Below, in pieces: positions 15,359 to 25,008 of a DNA stretch of 64,000 nucleotides (the stretch's first letter is position 1; each line of letters begins with the position of its first letter). Below the pieces are notes generated by a model that saw nothing but the letters and a program-made list of their open reading frames with translations, ran no database searches and was not told where the DNA came from. The stretch lies in contig NZ_CP129121.1 in assembly GCF_030406665.1 (NCBI RefSeq), forward strand, positions 2,232,001-2,296,000, given 5' to 3'. The translations under genes and the position numbers were made by a program. Source of the DNA: Halomonas halophila (GTDB taxonomy: Bacteria > Pseudomonadota > Gammaproteobacteria > Pseudomonadales > Halomonadaceae).

Positions 15359-17194
15359 TCAGTCCAGCCGACCGGCGAGCCATTCCAGCGCGCCCGGGGT
15401 GGCGCGCCACTGGTCACGCATCAGGGTACGGTACTGCCAGGCCTCGGCCCGCGAGCCGGGTGCCGCGGTGCCGTCGCCCGACGGGCTGGGCGGACGCGGG
15501 TTCTCGGCGCACAGCAGCGCCAGGGAGTGCCCGTTGTGGCGCTGCGCGACATCCAGGGCCTCGATGGCCTCGTCGACGCGATCCAGGCGGTACAATGCCA
15601 GCACGCGCCCCATCAGCAGCCCCAGCACCGCCTCGTCCTCGGACGGCTTGGCCAGCGCCGACTCGCTGAGCGCGAGGGCCTCGGTATCGCGATCCTCGCG
15701 CAGCAGCTGGTCGAGCACCAGTTCGCGCAGCCCCAGGCTGTCACGGTCGTCCAGCTCGAGCAGCCGCTCGGCCAGGTGCCGGGAGCGCTGCCGTGCACCG
15801 CGTTCCATGCCCACCACCAGCGCCAGGCCGGTGCGCAACAACACCGCGTTGTCGGCGGCGTCCCAGCCCAGTGCCGCCTCGCCGGCGGACTGCTGGCTCG
15901 CCTCTCGAGCCTGCTCCAGCCAGTCCTCCAGGCGCGCGGACAGCGGCTCGAACAGGCTCGGCGCCATCCAGGGCAGGCTGCCGAAGCGGCTCGTCATCGC
16001 CAGCGCCAGCGACTGCACCACCGCCGGCGAATCGAGCCACTCGGGATGGGCGCACAGCGCCGGCAGCCACTCTCCGGCGGCCTGCCAGGGATCGTCGTCG
16101 AAGCCCAGCGGCGCCTCGTTCTCGACCTCGGCGGGGAACACCGCGCGGAAGGCGGCATAAAGGGTGTCTTCCCGGGCACTGCGGTGATAGGCCAGCTGGC
16201 CCTCCTCGACGCGCAGGTCCAGCGTCGGCGCACCGTCCAGCGACTCGAGCAACGCCTGCAGCGCCACCAGCGGCTCGGCCAGGTCCTCTTCGGCGTTGAG
16301 CAGCTGCTCGGCCAGGGTGGCGCCGGGATTGTCGGCCAGGTCGGAGAGGAACTGCAGCTGGTCGGGGTCGAGCTCACCCTGGCGGGACAGGCGGCGGAAC
16401 CAGAAGCTCGAACGTTCCCGGGCCTCTTCCTCGTGCCCTTCGTGCAGCAGCAGCATGGCCTCGATGTAGGCCAGGGTCGGCGAGTCCGGCAGCGCCTGCT
16501 GGGCGCGCACAAAGGCGGCCCGGGCGCTGTCCAGGTCGTCGTTGTCCAGATGCATCAGGCACAGTCGCTCCAGCGCCACGCCGCGCAGGAACAGCGGGCC
16601 GCGATCGAGCACCGCATCGAGCAGCGCCTCGCGCTTGCGATGGAAACCGCGTTCCTGATAGAGATCGACCAGGATCTCGAAGGCAGGCTCGGCCTGCTCC
16701 GGCAGGCGCGACCAGTCGGCGGTCTCGAACAGCGATTCGAGGATCTGCTGGGCGCGACCGCGCTGGCCGGATTCGGCGGCGATCAGCCCGGCCTCGAGCA
16801 GCGCCTGGGCGGGCGCCTTGCCGCTGGCCAAGGCGGCCTTGAGGGTATCGCCCTTCCACTCGCGCAGCGACAGCATCCACATCAGGTGATCGGGCACCTC
16901 GCCCGGCAGGCTGACGGCGCCGCAGCAGCGCTTGGTCTTGCGCCCTGAGTCGCACCAGCAGGGCTCGTTGCGCCCCGGGCGGGCCAGCGCCTCGCATTCG
17001 AAGTCCAGCCGCGCCAGCGGGGTCTGCGACCACAGCTCCGGAGCCAGCGCCTGGGCCATGGCCGGATCCCCGGTGAGCTTGGGACCTTCCTCGCGCGCCC
17101 AGGCCATCAGCGTCGGATAACGCTCGTCTTCGCGAATCGCCTTGAGGGCGCCCGAGGCGAACCCCAGCAGCTGTTCTACCCATACCGCCAGCAT
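15359..17194 (-). CDS. SEC-C motif protein with TPR-like helical repeats
   Basis: This 611-residue soluble protein carries a SEC-C zinc motif near its N-terminus: Cys79, Cys81, Cys90 and Cys91 in CWCDSGRKTKRCCG. The rest is alpha-helical and acidic, with TPR-like units recognisable around 125-300 and again around 440-570. SEC-C motifs mediate binding of SecB or other partners, so an adaptor role is plausible, but the function is unknown. The ATG at 17194 is preferred over an upstream frame because GGGGAGAC stands before it. It follows the ABC1-kinase gene on the same strand, 61 bp away, and may be co-transcribed with it. Confidence 0.8.
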   Translation of the reverse strand: MLAVWVEQLLGFASGALKAIREDERYPTLMAWAREEGPKLTGDPAMAQALAPELWSQTPLARLDFECEALARPGRNEPCWCDSGRKTKRCCGAVSLPGEVPDHLMWMLSLREWKGDTLKAALASGKAPAQALLEAGLIAAESGQRGRAQQILESLFETADWSRLPEQAEPAFEILVDLYQERGFHRKREALLDAVLDRGPLFLRGVALERLCLMHLDNDDLDSARAAFVRAQQALPDSPTLAYIEAMLLLHEGHEEEARERSSFWFRRLSRQGELDPDQLQFLSDLADNPGATLAEQLLNAEEDLAEPLVALQALLESLDGAPTLDLRVEEGQLAYHRSAREDTLYAAFRAVFPAEVENEAPLGFDDDPWQAAGEWLPALCAHPEWLDSPAVVQSLALAMTSRFGSLPWMAPSLFEPLSARLEDWLEQAREASQQSAGEAALGWDAADNAVLLRTGLALVVGMERGARQRSRHLAERLLELDDRDSLGLRELVLDQLLREDRDTEALALSESALAKPSEDEAVLGLLMGRVLALYRLDRVDEAIEALDVAQRHNGHSLALLCAENPRPPSPSGDGTAAPGSRAEAWQYRTLMRDQWRATPGALEWLAGRLD

Positions 17195-17255
17195 GGCCGT
17201 CTCCCCTGCCGAAAAACCGCACAGTCTACCAGCCGCGGGCCGGGCTGGCAGCCGC

Positions 17256-18500
17256 TCACCGCGACACCTGCGCGAAGAGGGGCCGTACCCGGGCATCCAT
17301 GTCCAGCCGCGCGCCGAGGCGCACCAGGTTCCAGTAGTGGCCGTTCAGGGTGCGCGACAGCAGCAGGGTGTCCGCCGGCGGCTGCAGGCGATCCATGGCC
17401 GCCCACACCCGCGGGCTCAGCTCGCGCAGCCGGCGGTGCACGCGTACGTCGCCGAAGTCCTGGATGCCGGGGGCGAACAGCGGGCCCACGGCCTCGGCGG
17501 CCTCGCGGTAGAGCGCCAGGGGCGCGCCCTCCCCCTGGCGACCGCCCAGCTCGAGCATCGCCGCATCCATGGCCATGGGGTCCGCGGCCAGGGTGGCCTC
17601 GAGCAGACGCATCATCGCCGACAGCCGCTCACGGGGCACCGGGATGACGGCGCCGAAGTCATAGATCACCAGCCGACCCTCGTCATCGGCGGCGAAGTTG
17701 CCGGCATGAGGATCGGCGTGCAGTTCGCCGAAGGTGAACAGCTCCTCGGTCAGCCAGTCGGCCAGGGTCGTGGCCACCCGCTGACGCACGGCGTCGTCGG
17801 CATCCTCCAGCTCGCGCAGCGGCGTGCCCGCCACGTGGCGCATCGCCAGCACATGGGGCCCGCAGAGATCGGTCAGCGGCTCGGGGATCACCAGCGAGTC
17901 GAGATGCGCATAGCGCGCCCGGTAACCCGCCAGGTGCTCGGCCTCGGCCCGGTAGTCCAGCTCGTCGCGCAGGCCGGCGGCGAGCTCCTCGAACAGCGCA
18001 TCGAGGCGCGCCTGGGGCACCTTGAACCAGCGTCCCAGACGCATCAGGCGACGCAGCTGGGCGAGATCGCCCTCCAGCACCTCGGCGAGGCCGGGGTACT
18101 GCACCTTGAGCACCACCGTCTCGCCATCTCGGGTCACCGCCCGGTGCACCTGGCCCATGGAGGCACTGGCGAAGGGCGCGGTCTCGACCTCGGCGAAGAC
18201 CGCCTCCAGGTCGCCGTACTGCGCCTCGAGCGTGCCCTGAATGGACTCCCAGGGCATCGGCGTGGCCTGGCGCTGCAGCCGGGCCAGCTCGTCGGCCAGC
18301 TCCGGCGGCAGCAGATCATCCCACTGGGACATCACCTGGGCCAGCTTCATGGCCGGCCCCTTGAGCTCGGAGAGCCCCTCGAACAGCGCCTCGCCGAGGG
18401 CACGCCAGTCGGCCTGCCCGCTCAGTCGGGTACGCAGCAGTGCCCCGCCGGTACGAGTGCCCAGGCCCAGCAGGCGCCGTGTGCGGCCGCGTTCACGCAT
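17256..18500 (-). CDS. ABC1/AarF (UbiB-like) protein kinase-like protein
   Basis: The 414-residue protein has all the marks of the UbiB/ADCK family: an alanine-rich loop replacing the glycine loop (111-119, ASASMGQVH), Lys132 (VVLKVQYPG), the HADPHAGN catalytic loop (261-268) and Asp281 of the DFG motif. The N-terminal KxGQ motif reads KLAQ (52-55), a Gly-to-Ala variant also seen in some bacterial paralogues. Family members act as atypical ATPases supporting ubiquinone synthesis or lipid homeostasis. There is no C-terminal membrane helix pair as in canonical UbiB, so this is probably a soluble paralogue. It is divergent from topB. Confidence 0.88.
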   Translation of the reverse strand: MRERGRTRRLLGLGTRTGGALLRTRLSGQADWRALGEALFEGLSELKGPAMKLAQVMSQWDDLLPPELADELARLQRQATPMPWESIQGTLEAQYGDLEAVFAEVETAPFASASMGQVHRAVTRDGETVVLKVQYPGLAEVLEGDLAQLRRLMRLGRWFKVPQARLDALFEELAAGLRDELDYRAEAEHLAGYRARYAHLDSLVIPEPLTDLCGPHVLAMRHVAGTPLRELEDADDAVRQRVATTLADWLTEELFTFGELHADPHAGNFAADDEGRLVIYDFGAVIPVPRERLSAMMRLLEATLAADPMAMDAAMLELGGRQGEGAPLALYREAAEAVGPLFAPGIQDFGDVRVHRRLRELSPRVWAAMDRLQPPADTLLLSRTLNGHYWNLVRLGARLDMDARVRPLFAQVSR

Positions 18501-18633
18501 CTATCACGCCCTCCGATAAAGTGTGACAAGCATTGTACAGCGCCGCCCCATCTTACCCCTGGCGGCCCGTGGTAAATACTGTAAGAATTCCCATACTTTC
18601 TTCCATCGACCGTGATGCCGACGACGAGGACCC

Positions 18634-20631
18634 ATGCGCCTGATCATCGCCGAGAAGCCGAGCCTGGCCCGGGCCATCGCCGACGCCCTGCCCGCCGCCG
18701 TTCGCCGCGAGGACGGCGCCCTGGTGGCCGGCGATACCACGGTCACCTGGTGCCTCGGCCACCTGCTGGAACAGGCCTCGCCCGAGGCCTACGATCCCGC
18801 CCTCAAGAGCTGGCGGCTCGATACCCTGCCGATCCTGCCCGAGCAGTGGAAGCTCGCCCCGCGGCCCAAGGCCAGGGGGCAGATCGCGGTGATCCGCCGG
18901 CTGCTCAAGCAGGCCGGCGAGGTCGTCCACGCCGGCGACCCCGACCGCGAGGGCCAGCTGCTGGTGCAGGAAGTGATCGAGCACCTGGGCTGGAAGGGGC
19001 CGGTGTCGCGGCTGCTGGTCAACGATCTCAACGCCCCGGCCGTGAAACGCGCGCTATCGCGGCTGGAGGACAACGCCCGCTACGCGCCGCTCTACCGCGC
19101 CGCCCAGGCCCGCTCCCGGGCCGACTGGCTGTACGGCATCAACCTGACCCGCGCCTGGACGCTGATCGGCCGACAGACGGGGCACGACGGCGTGCTCTCG
19201 GTGGGCCGGGTGCAGACGCCGGTGCTGGGCCTGGTGGTACGCCGCGACGCCGAGATCCGCGACTTCACGCCCAAGCCCTTCTACGTGCTGTGGGCCGATC
19301 TGGCGGTTACCCGCGGCAGTCTGAGGGCCTGGTGGGCGCCCGGCGAGGGACATCCGCTGGACGATCAGGGGCGGCTGCTAGAACGCGCCCCGGCGGCCGC
19401 GCTCGCCGAGCGCCTGCCGGGCGCCGAGGGCCGGCTGACCAAGCTCGAGCGCCGCGACAAGCGCCAGGCCGCGCCCCTGCCCTACTCGCTGTCGGCGCTG
19501 CAGGTCGACGCCGCCCGCCGCCACGGGCTCTCGGCCAAGGCGGTACTGGACATCTGTCAGCGCCTCTACGAACGCCACCAGCTGATCACCTATCCGCGCT
19601 CGGACTGCCGCTATCTGCCCGAGGAGCACTTCGCCGGGGCCCGCCGCACCCTCGAGGGCGCCTGCGCCGGCGACGACACCCTGCGCGGCTGGCTCCCCGG
19701 CGCCGACTTTGCGAAGCGCTCCAAGGCCTGGAACGACAAGCAGGTCGGCGCCCACCATGCCCTCGCACCCACCGGCAAGACCGCCGATCCGGCGAAGCTC
19801 TCGCGCCAGGAGGCCGACGTCTTCCGGCTGATCGCGCGCAACGTGCTGGCCCAGTTCTACCCTGCGCTCTCGACCCGCGAGGTGAAGGCCGAGTTCACCA
19901 TCATCGGTGAGCTGTTCCGCGCCCGTGGCCAGGAGATTCTCGATCCCGGCTGGAAACCGCTGTTCACCACCCGCGACGAGGCCCCGCCGCTGCCGCCGCT
20001 CGCCGAGGGCGAGGCGTGCCGCGTCGAGGGCGCCGGCGTGGAGGACCGCGAGACCCGCCCGCCGGAGCCCTTCACCGACGCCAGCCTGATCAAGGCGATG
20101 ATGAACATCGCCCGCTACGTGGACGACCCGGCGGTGCGCCGCACGCTCAGGGACGCCGACGGCCTGGGCACCGAGGCCACCCGCGCCGGCATCCTCGAGA
20201 CCCTGGAGACCCGCGGCTATCTGGTACGCGAAGGCAAGGCCCTGCGCGCCACCCGCCTGGGCGATGCCCTGATCGCCTCGCTGCCCGAGGCCGTGAGCCG
20301 CCCGGAACGCACCGCCCTGTGGGAACAGCGGCTCTCCGCCATCGCCGAGGACGGCGACGCCCCGGCGCCCTTCCTCGACGCCCTCGTCACCGATCTGCGC
20401 GAGCTGCTCGGCCGCGCCGACGCCGGCCGCCTGCGGCAGTCTCTGGCCAATGCGCGAGGCGCCGAACCGGCGGCTCGCTCGGGCAAGTCGGGTGGCAAGA
20501 CACGACGCGGCAGCGGAAGCCGAAGCGCCAGCAAGAGCGGTAGCAAGGGCACCGGCCGAGGCGGCGCCGGCAAGGCCGCAAAAGGCGCCAAGGCCGGCAC
20601 CGCCCGACGCAGGCGGAGCACGTCCTCATGA
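18634..20631 (+). CDS. topB: DNA topoisomerase III
   Basis: The 665-residue type IA topoisomerase has a TOPRIM domain with Glu7 and DPDRE (102-106). The catalytic Tyr320 lies in ITYPRSD. Core domains extend to about residue 590. It cuts and passes single DNA strands, decatenating replication and recombination intermediates. The C-terminal 65 residues are a Ser/Gly/Lys/Arg-rich tail (starting near SGKSGGKTRRGSG) that probably binds nucleic acid nonspecifically; no zinc-finger cysteines are present. The stop overlaps the panE-like start as ATGA. Confidence 0.95.
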   Translation: MRLIIAEKPSLARAIADALPAAVRREDGALVAGDTTVTWCLGHLLEQASPEAYDPALKSWRLDTLPILPEQWKLAPRPKARGQIAVIRRLLKQAGEVVHAGDPDREGQLLVQEVIEHLGWKGPVSRLLVNDLNAPAVKRALSRLEDNARYAPLYRAAQARSRADWLYGINLTRAWTLIGRQTGHDGVLSVGRVQTPVLGLVVRRDAEIRDFTPKPFYVLWADLAVTRGSLRAWWAPGEGHPLDDQGRLLERAPAAALAERLPGAEGRLTKLERRDKRQAAPLPYSLSALQVDAARRHGLSAKAVLDICQRLYERHQLITYPRSDCRYLPEEHFAGARRTLEGACAGDDTLRGWLPGADFAKRSKAWNDKQVGAHHALAPTGKTADPAKLSRQEADVFRLIARNVLAQFYPALSTREVKAEFTIIGELFRARGQEILDPGWKPLFTTRDEAPPLPPLAEGEACRVEGAGVEDRETRPPEPFTDASLIKAMMNIARYVDDPAVRRTLRDADGLGTEATRAGILETLETRGYLVREGKALRATRLGDALIASLPEAVSRPERTALWEQRLSAIAEDGDAPAPFLDALVTDLRELLGRADAGRLRQSLANARGAEPAARSGKSGGKTRRGSGSRSASKSGSKGTGRGGAGKAAKGAKAGTARRRRSTSS

Positions 20632-21548
20632 ACACGTTGATCCTCGGGCCTGGCGCCGTCGGGCGGCTGCTGGCGCTGCACCTGGCCGCCACGATGCCCG
20701 TCACCCTGATCGGCCGCCGCGAGCTGCCGCGCCGTCAGACCCTGACCACCCCGACCGGCGAAACGCGCTCGCACGAGCTCGACAGCGTCACGCCCGCGAC
20801 GCTGCCCGACGGACTCGCCGGACGCGCCGATATCGTGCACCTGACCACCAAGGCCTACGCCGCCGAGGCCGCCTTCGAGGCGGTCGCTCCCCGGCTCGCC
20901 CCGGACACGCCGCTGGTGCTGTGGCAGAACGGCTACGGCGTTCAGCCGCGCCTGAGCGACCGCTGGACCGGCCCGGTGCTGTGCGCCAGCACCACCGAGG
21001 GCGCGTATCTGAATGGCGACGAGGGCGTGGTGCATGCCGGCCGCGGGCAGACCGTGATCGGCGATCTCGCCGGCCGCCACACCCGGCTGGCCGAAGACAT
21101 CGCGGCAGGCCTCGGCACGGCGGGGCTGACCACCGTCGCGGTGGACGATATCCGCGTGAGGCTGTGGCACAAGCTCGCCGTCAATGCCGCCATCAACCCG
21201 CTGGTCGCCCGCTTCCGGATCCGCAACGGCCAGCTGCGTGATCGCCCCTTCCGGCCCATGGTCGAGGCCGTGATCGAGGAAGTCTCGGCGGTAATGGCCG
21301 CCGAGGCCATTCCGGCCCCGGCGGCCGGCTGGTCGGCGCAGGTGTGGTCGGTGGTGTCGTCGACCGCCAACAATCGCGCCTCGATGCTGCAGGACGTGCA
21401 GGCCGGCCGGCCCACCGAGCACGAGGCCATTCTCGGCCCGCTGCTGGCGGCCGGGCGCCACCACGGCCTGGCGACGCCGGCGCTGGCGGGACTCCACGCC
21501 CGGCTGGCCGAGACCGATTCCGTGTCCGGCTCCGTCGCCCGACAGTGA
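20628..21548 (+). CDS. panE: 2-dehydropantoate 2-reductase (PanE/ApbA family)
   Basis: The 306-residue protein has the N-terminal NADPH-binding GPGAVG (7-12) and the family active-site helix LWHKLAVNAAINP with Lys182, Asn186 and Asn190. This matches KPR enzymes, which reduce ketopantoate to pantoate in pantothenate synthesis. Several paralogues exist in proteobacteria and not all act on ketopantoate, so the specific substrate is probable rather than certain. It is translationally coupled to topB through a 4-bp overlap, an unusual pairing with no obvious functional logic. Confidence 0.85.
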   Translation: MNTLILGPGAVGRLLALHLAATMPVTLIGRRELPRRQTLTTPTGETRSHELDSVTPATLPDGLAGRADIVHLTTKAYAAEAAFEAVAPRLAPDTPLVLWQNGYGVQPRLSDRWTGPVLCASTTEGAYLNGDEGVVHAGRGQTVIGDLAGRHTRLAEDIAAGLGTAGLTTVAVDDIRVRLWHKLAVNAAINPLVARFRIRNGQLRDRPFRPMVEAVIEEVSAVMAAEAIPAPAAGWSAQVWSVVSSTANNRASMLQDVQAGRPTEHEAILGPLLAAGRHHGLATPALAGLHARLAETDSVSGSVARQ

Positions 21549-21632
21549 CGCATCGCCTGGCCGTCTCGGGTGTCACCTGCTAGCCTCATTCTGGTAACGA
21601 TACCCGACGGGCACCCTCTCCAGGCCTGAGCG

Positions 21633-22217
21633 ATGAAGATCCCGAGTCCATGGCGGTCGATGCTGATCGCCCTGCTGCTGCTCCCCACCCTGAGCGCCAC
21701 CCCTGCGCTGGCAGGCGCCGACGAGCCCGCCTACGCGGGTGACGACACCGCCCTCGCTCGCCTAGACAACGGGGTGCAGCTGCTGGGCGGCAACGTCCAG
21801 AGCCCCGATGGCGTGACATCGGGCTTCCGTCTCACCGCCGGCCTGTCGCCACACGACCTGCCGAGCTTCGACTTCGGCGCCGAGATCCGCTATCGGGAAA
21901 GCAACGACGTCCCCGTGACCAGTGCGACCCGCGACACCCTGCTCGATACCACCAGCCTCGGCGGCAGCCTGCTGGCCGGCGTGCGCTTCGGTGCCTTCGG
22001 TCTCTACGCCAAGTCGGGCCTCGCGGGCTGGCAGGGCAAGGCGGCCAGCGGCCACGCCCCCGAGCTCTCCCAGGGCGGCATGACGCGTGTCAACGGCTTC
22101 GGTGCACGGCTCGACTTCGACAACGACTGGGTCAGCCGCCTGGAGGTCGAGCGCGTCGACGACCCAGCGCTCGAACATCTCAACATGGTCACCGCCTCGG
22201 TGCATCTGCCCTTCTAG
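21633..22217 (+). CDS. Putative outer-membrane beta-barrel protein
   Basis: The 194-residue product has a clear signal peptide (charged start, hydrophobic LIALLLLPTL, cleavage likely after TPALA). The rest alternates polar and hydrophobic residues as in beta strands and ends in phenylalanine (VHLPF), the usual last residue of outer-membrane barrels. Gly-rich GSLLAGVRFGAFGLYAKSG looks like a barrel hairpin. I do not recognise a named family. A small (about eight-strand) barrel or autotransported surface protein is the likeliest form. A strong bidirectional terminator follows. Confidence 0.65.
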   Translation: MKIPSPWRSMLIALLLLPTLSATPALAGADEPAYAGDDTALARLDNGVQLLGGNVQSPDGVTSGFRLTAGLSPHDLPSFDFGAEIRYRESNDVPVTSATRDTLLDTTSLGGSLLAGVRFGAFGLYAKSGLAGWQGKAASGHAPELSQGGMTRVNGFGARLDFDNDWVSRLEVERVDDPALEHLNMVTASVHLPF

Positions 22218-22277
22218 CCTGTTCCACCAGGCCTCCACGCCGCAGACCGGGCGCGCCTCACCGCTTGCATCAGACCA

Positions 22278-22310
22278 AAAACCCCGAAGGCCAAGGGCCT
22301 TCGGGGTTTT
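22278..22310. terminator. Bidirectional rho-independent terminator
   Basis: A perfect 15-bp stem (22278-22292 with 22296-22310) around a 3-nt loop begins with AAAA and ends with TTTT, so it can end transcription in both directions. It separates the barrel gene (plus) from ppc (minus). Confidence 0.93.
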
Positions 22311-22344
22311 CTGCCGTTCGGCGCGCCTCGCACGGCGCCGGGGA

Positions 22345-24993
22345 TCAGCCGGTGTTGCGCAGCCCGGCGGCGATGCCGGCCATGGTCACCATCAGCGCCC
22401 GGGACAGGTCGCCGCTGATCGCGCCATCGGCGTCGCGGTTACGCTGCAGGAGCTCGGCCTGAAGGCCGTGAAGCGGGTCGATGTAGGGGTTGCGCACCTC
22501 TACTGCCTGACGGATCAGCGGCGTGCTCTCGAGCAGCTCGTCCTGATCCAGGATCGAGAGCACCGCACCGTTGAGACGACCGAAGCGCTCGCGCAACCGC
22601 TCGCCGAGGGCCTGCAGGGCCGGCTCGTCGACCAGGCGCTGCTCATAGTAGGCCGCGATGCTGACGTCGGCCTTGGCCAGCAGCATCTCGAGCATGTCGA
22701 GGTAGGTGCCGAAGAACGGCCAGCGGTCGCGCATCTCGCGCAACACCTCGAGCCCGCCCGGCTCCTGGATGCGCTTGGCGAAGGCCTCGCCGCTGCCCAG
22801 CCAGGCCGGCAGCATCAGCCGCGTCTGGGTCCAGGCGAAGATCCAGGGAATGGCGCGCAGGGTCTCGACGCCGCCGTCCTGGCGCCGCTTGGCGGGGCGC
22901 GAACCCAGCGGCAGCCGACCCAGCGCCGTCTCCGGCGTCACCGAGCGGAAGTAGGGCACGAAGTCGGGGTCCTCGCGCACCACGCCCACGTAGGCCTGGT
23001 GGGCCACGCCGGCGAGGCGGTCCATCTCCTCGCGCCAGGCCGGTTCGGGGGCCGGCGGCGGCAGCAGCGAGGCCTCGAGCACCGCACAGGCGTAGATCTC
23101 CATGGAGCGCAGCGCGATGTCGGGCTGGCCGAACTTGAAGCGGATCATCTCGCCCTGCTCGGTCACCCTGAGGCTGCCGTTCACCGATCCCGGCGGCTGG
23201 GACAGGATGGCCGCATGGGCTGGACCGCCGCCGCGACCCACCGTGCCGCCGCGGCCGTGGAACAGCGTCAGGTCGACGTCGTGGCGCCGGCAGACCTCCA
23301 CCAGGGTCTCCTGGGCCCGGTACTGGGCCCAGGCCGCGGCCAGCTGGCCGGCATCCTTGGCCGAGTCCGAGTAGCCGATCATCACTTCCTGACGATCCCC
23401 GATCAGCCGTCGATAGCCCGGCAGCGCCAGCAGCCGGTCGATGACGTCGCCGGCGCGGTTGAGGTCGTCCAGGGTCTCGAACAGCGGCGCGATCGGCAGC
23501 GTGGCCTCGCCGCCCACTTCCTTCATCAGCAGCGCCACCGCCAGCACGTCGGAGGGCTGGCCGGCCATGGAGATGATGTAGGTGCCCAGCGCCTCGACGT
23601 GCTCGGAGCCGATCACGCGGAAGGTATCGATCACCTCGCGGGTCTCGGCGGAGCACTCCCAGCGACGCGGAATCAGCGGCCGGCGGGAAGACAGCTCGTC
23701 GAGCAGGAATTCCTGGCGCTGCTCCTCGCTCCAGTCGCGATAGTGGCCGAGCCCCAGGCTGTCGGTGAGCTCTTCCATCACCTGCTCGTGGCGTGTGGAT
23801 TCCTGACGCAGGTCGAGCTTGGTGAGGGTGACGCCGAACACCGAGACCCGGCGTAGGGTATCGAGCAGCACACCGTTGGCGATGGTGTCGAGGCCCACGT
23901 CGCACAGCGAGCGGTAGCAGGCCAGCAGCGGCGCATAGAGCTGGTCGCGGGTCTCGATGATCGGCCCGCCGTCGTAGTTGACGCCGTCGAGCTGGGCCTG
24001 GGCCCAGTCGCGGGTGGCCTCGACCTTGCTCAGCAGGCGCTTGATCAGCTCGCGATACGGCTCGGCGACGTCGCCCACCTCGGCCTTGAGCGCGCTGTTG
24101 GCCTTCCACATGGAGAGCTCGGCCTTGAGCTGCTCGAGGTCGCGCGAGTAGAGGTCCGCCGCCATCCAGCGGCCCAGCAGCAGCACCTCGCGGGTGACCT
24201 TGGCGGTGACATTGGGGTTGCCGTCGCGGTCGCCGCCCATCCAGGAGGCGAAGCGGATCGGCGCGGCGTCCAGCGGCAGACGCTCGCCCGCGGTGTCGAG
24301 CAGCAGGTTGTCGAGATCGCGATGGAAGTCCGGCACCGCCTGCCACAGCGAATTCTCGATCACCGCGAAGCCCCAGCGGGCCTCGTCCACCGGCGTCGGA
24401 CGCTCGTGACGGATCTCGTCGGTGTGCCAGGCCTGGCTGATCAGCTCCTCGAGCCGGCCATGGGCGCGGGCGGCGCGCTCGGGGTAGTCGGCGGAGGACT
24501 CGATGATGGTCAGGCAGTCATCGATGGCGTCGTACTTCTGGATCAGCGTCCGGCGGATGACCTCGGTGGGATGAGCGGTCAGCACCAGCTCGACGCGCAT
24601 GCCGGCCAGCGCCTCGACCAGCTTGCGCGGCGTGTGGCCCTCGCTGCGCGCGCGTTCGAGCAGCTCGCCGAGCACCGGCTGGGCGCCGGGCTTGTAGTCC
24701 TCGACTCGGCGGAAGCGGGCGCGATAGTGCTGCTCAGCCATGTTGGCCAGGTTGAGGAACTGGTTGAAGGCACGGGTCACCGGCAGCAGGTCGCTGTCCG
24801 GCAGGCCACGCAGGTAGTCGATCAGCTGGCGGTTGCTGTCGGCCTCGCGCTGGCGACCCTGCTTGGCGAGGCCGCGGATGGTCTCGATGCGATCGACGAA
24901 GTCCTTGCCGAGATCATCGGCAATGGTACGCCCCAGACTGTCGCCCAGGATGCGGACGTTGTCCCGCAGCGATTCGTGCAGGTCGTGGCTCAT
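22345..24993 (-). CDS. ppc: Phosphoenolpyruvate carboxylase
   Basis: The 882-residue enzyme (E. coli 883) shows every signature: TAHPTEV with the catalytic His, GYSDSAKDAG, the FHGRGGTVGRGGGP loop and a C-terminal RNTG. It carboxylates PEP to oxaloacetate, replenishing the TCA cycle. It sits 15 bp after mazG on the same strand, so it may be read from the relA-mazG transcript as well as from its own promoter. The terminator at 22278-22310 closes the unit. Confidence 0.97.
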   Translation of the reverse strand: MSHDLHESLRDNVRILGDSLGRTIADDLGKDFVDRIETIRGLAKQGRQREADSNRQLIDYLRGLPDSDLLPVTRAFNQFLNLANMAEQHYRARFRRVEDYKPGAQPVLGELLERARSEGHTPRKLVEALAGMRVELVLTAHPTEVIRRTLIQKYDAIDDCLTIIESSADYPERAARAHGRLEELISQAWHTDEIRHERPTPVDEARWGFAVIENSLWQAVPDFHRDLDNLLLDTAGERLPLDAAPIRFASWMGGDRDGNPNVTAKVTREVLLLGRWMAADLYSRDLEQLKAELSMWKANSALKAEVGDVAEPYRELIKRLLSKVEATRDWAQAQLDGVNYDGGPIIETRDQLYAPLLACYRSLCDVGLDTIANGVLLDTLRRVSVFGVTLTKLDLRQESTRHEQVMEELTDSLGLGHYRDWSEEQRQEFLLDELSSRRPLIPRRWECSAETREVIDTFRVIGSEHVEALGTYIISMAGQPSDVLAVALLMKEVGGEATLPIAPLFETLDDLNRAGDVIDRLLALPGYRRLIGDRQEVMIGYSDSAKDAGQLAAAWAQYRAQETLVEVCRRHDVDLTLFHGRGGTVGRGGGPAHAAILSQPPGSVNGSLRVTEQGEMIRFKFGQPDIALRSMEIYACAVLEASLLPPPAPEPAWREEMDRLAGVAHQAYVGVVREDPDFVPYFRSVTPETALGRLPLGSRPAKRRQDGGVETLRAIPWIFAWTQTRLMLPAWLGSGEAFAKRIQEPGGLEVLREMRDRWPFFGTYLDMLEMLLAKADVSIAAYYEQRLVDEPALQALGERLRERFGRLNGAVLSILDQDELLESTPLIRQAVEVRNPYIDPLHGLQAELLQRNRDADGAISGDLSRALMVTMAGIAAGLRNTG

Positions 24994-25008
24994 GTCCAGG
25001 ATTCTCCT

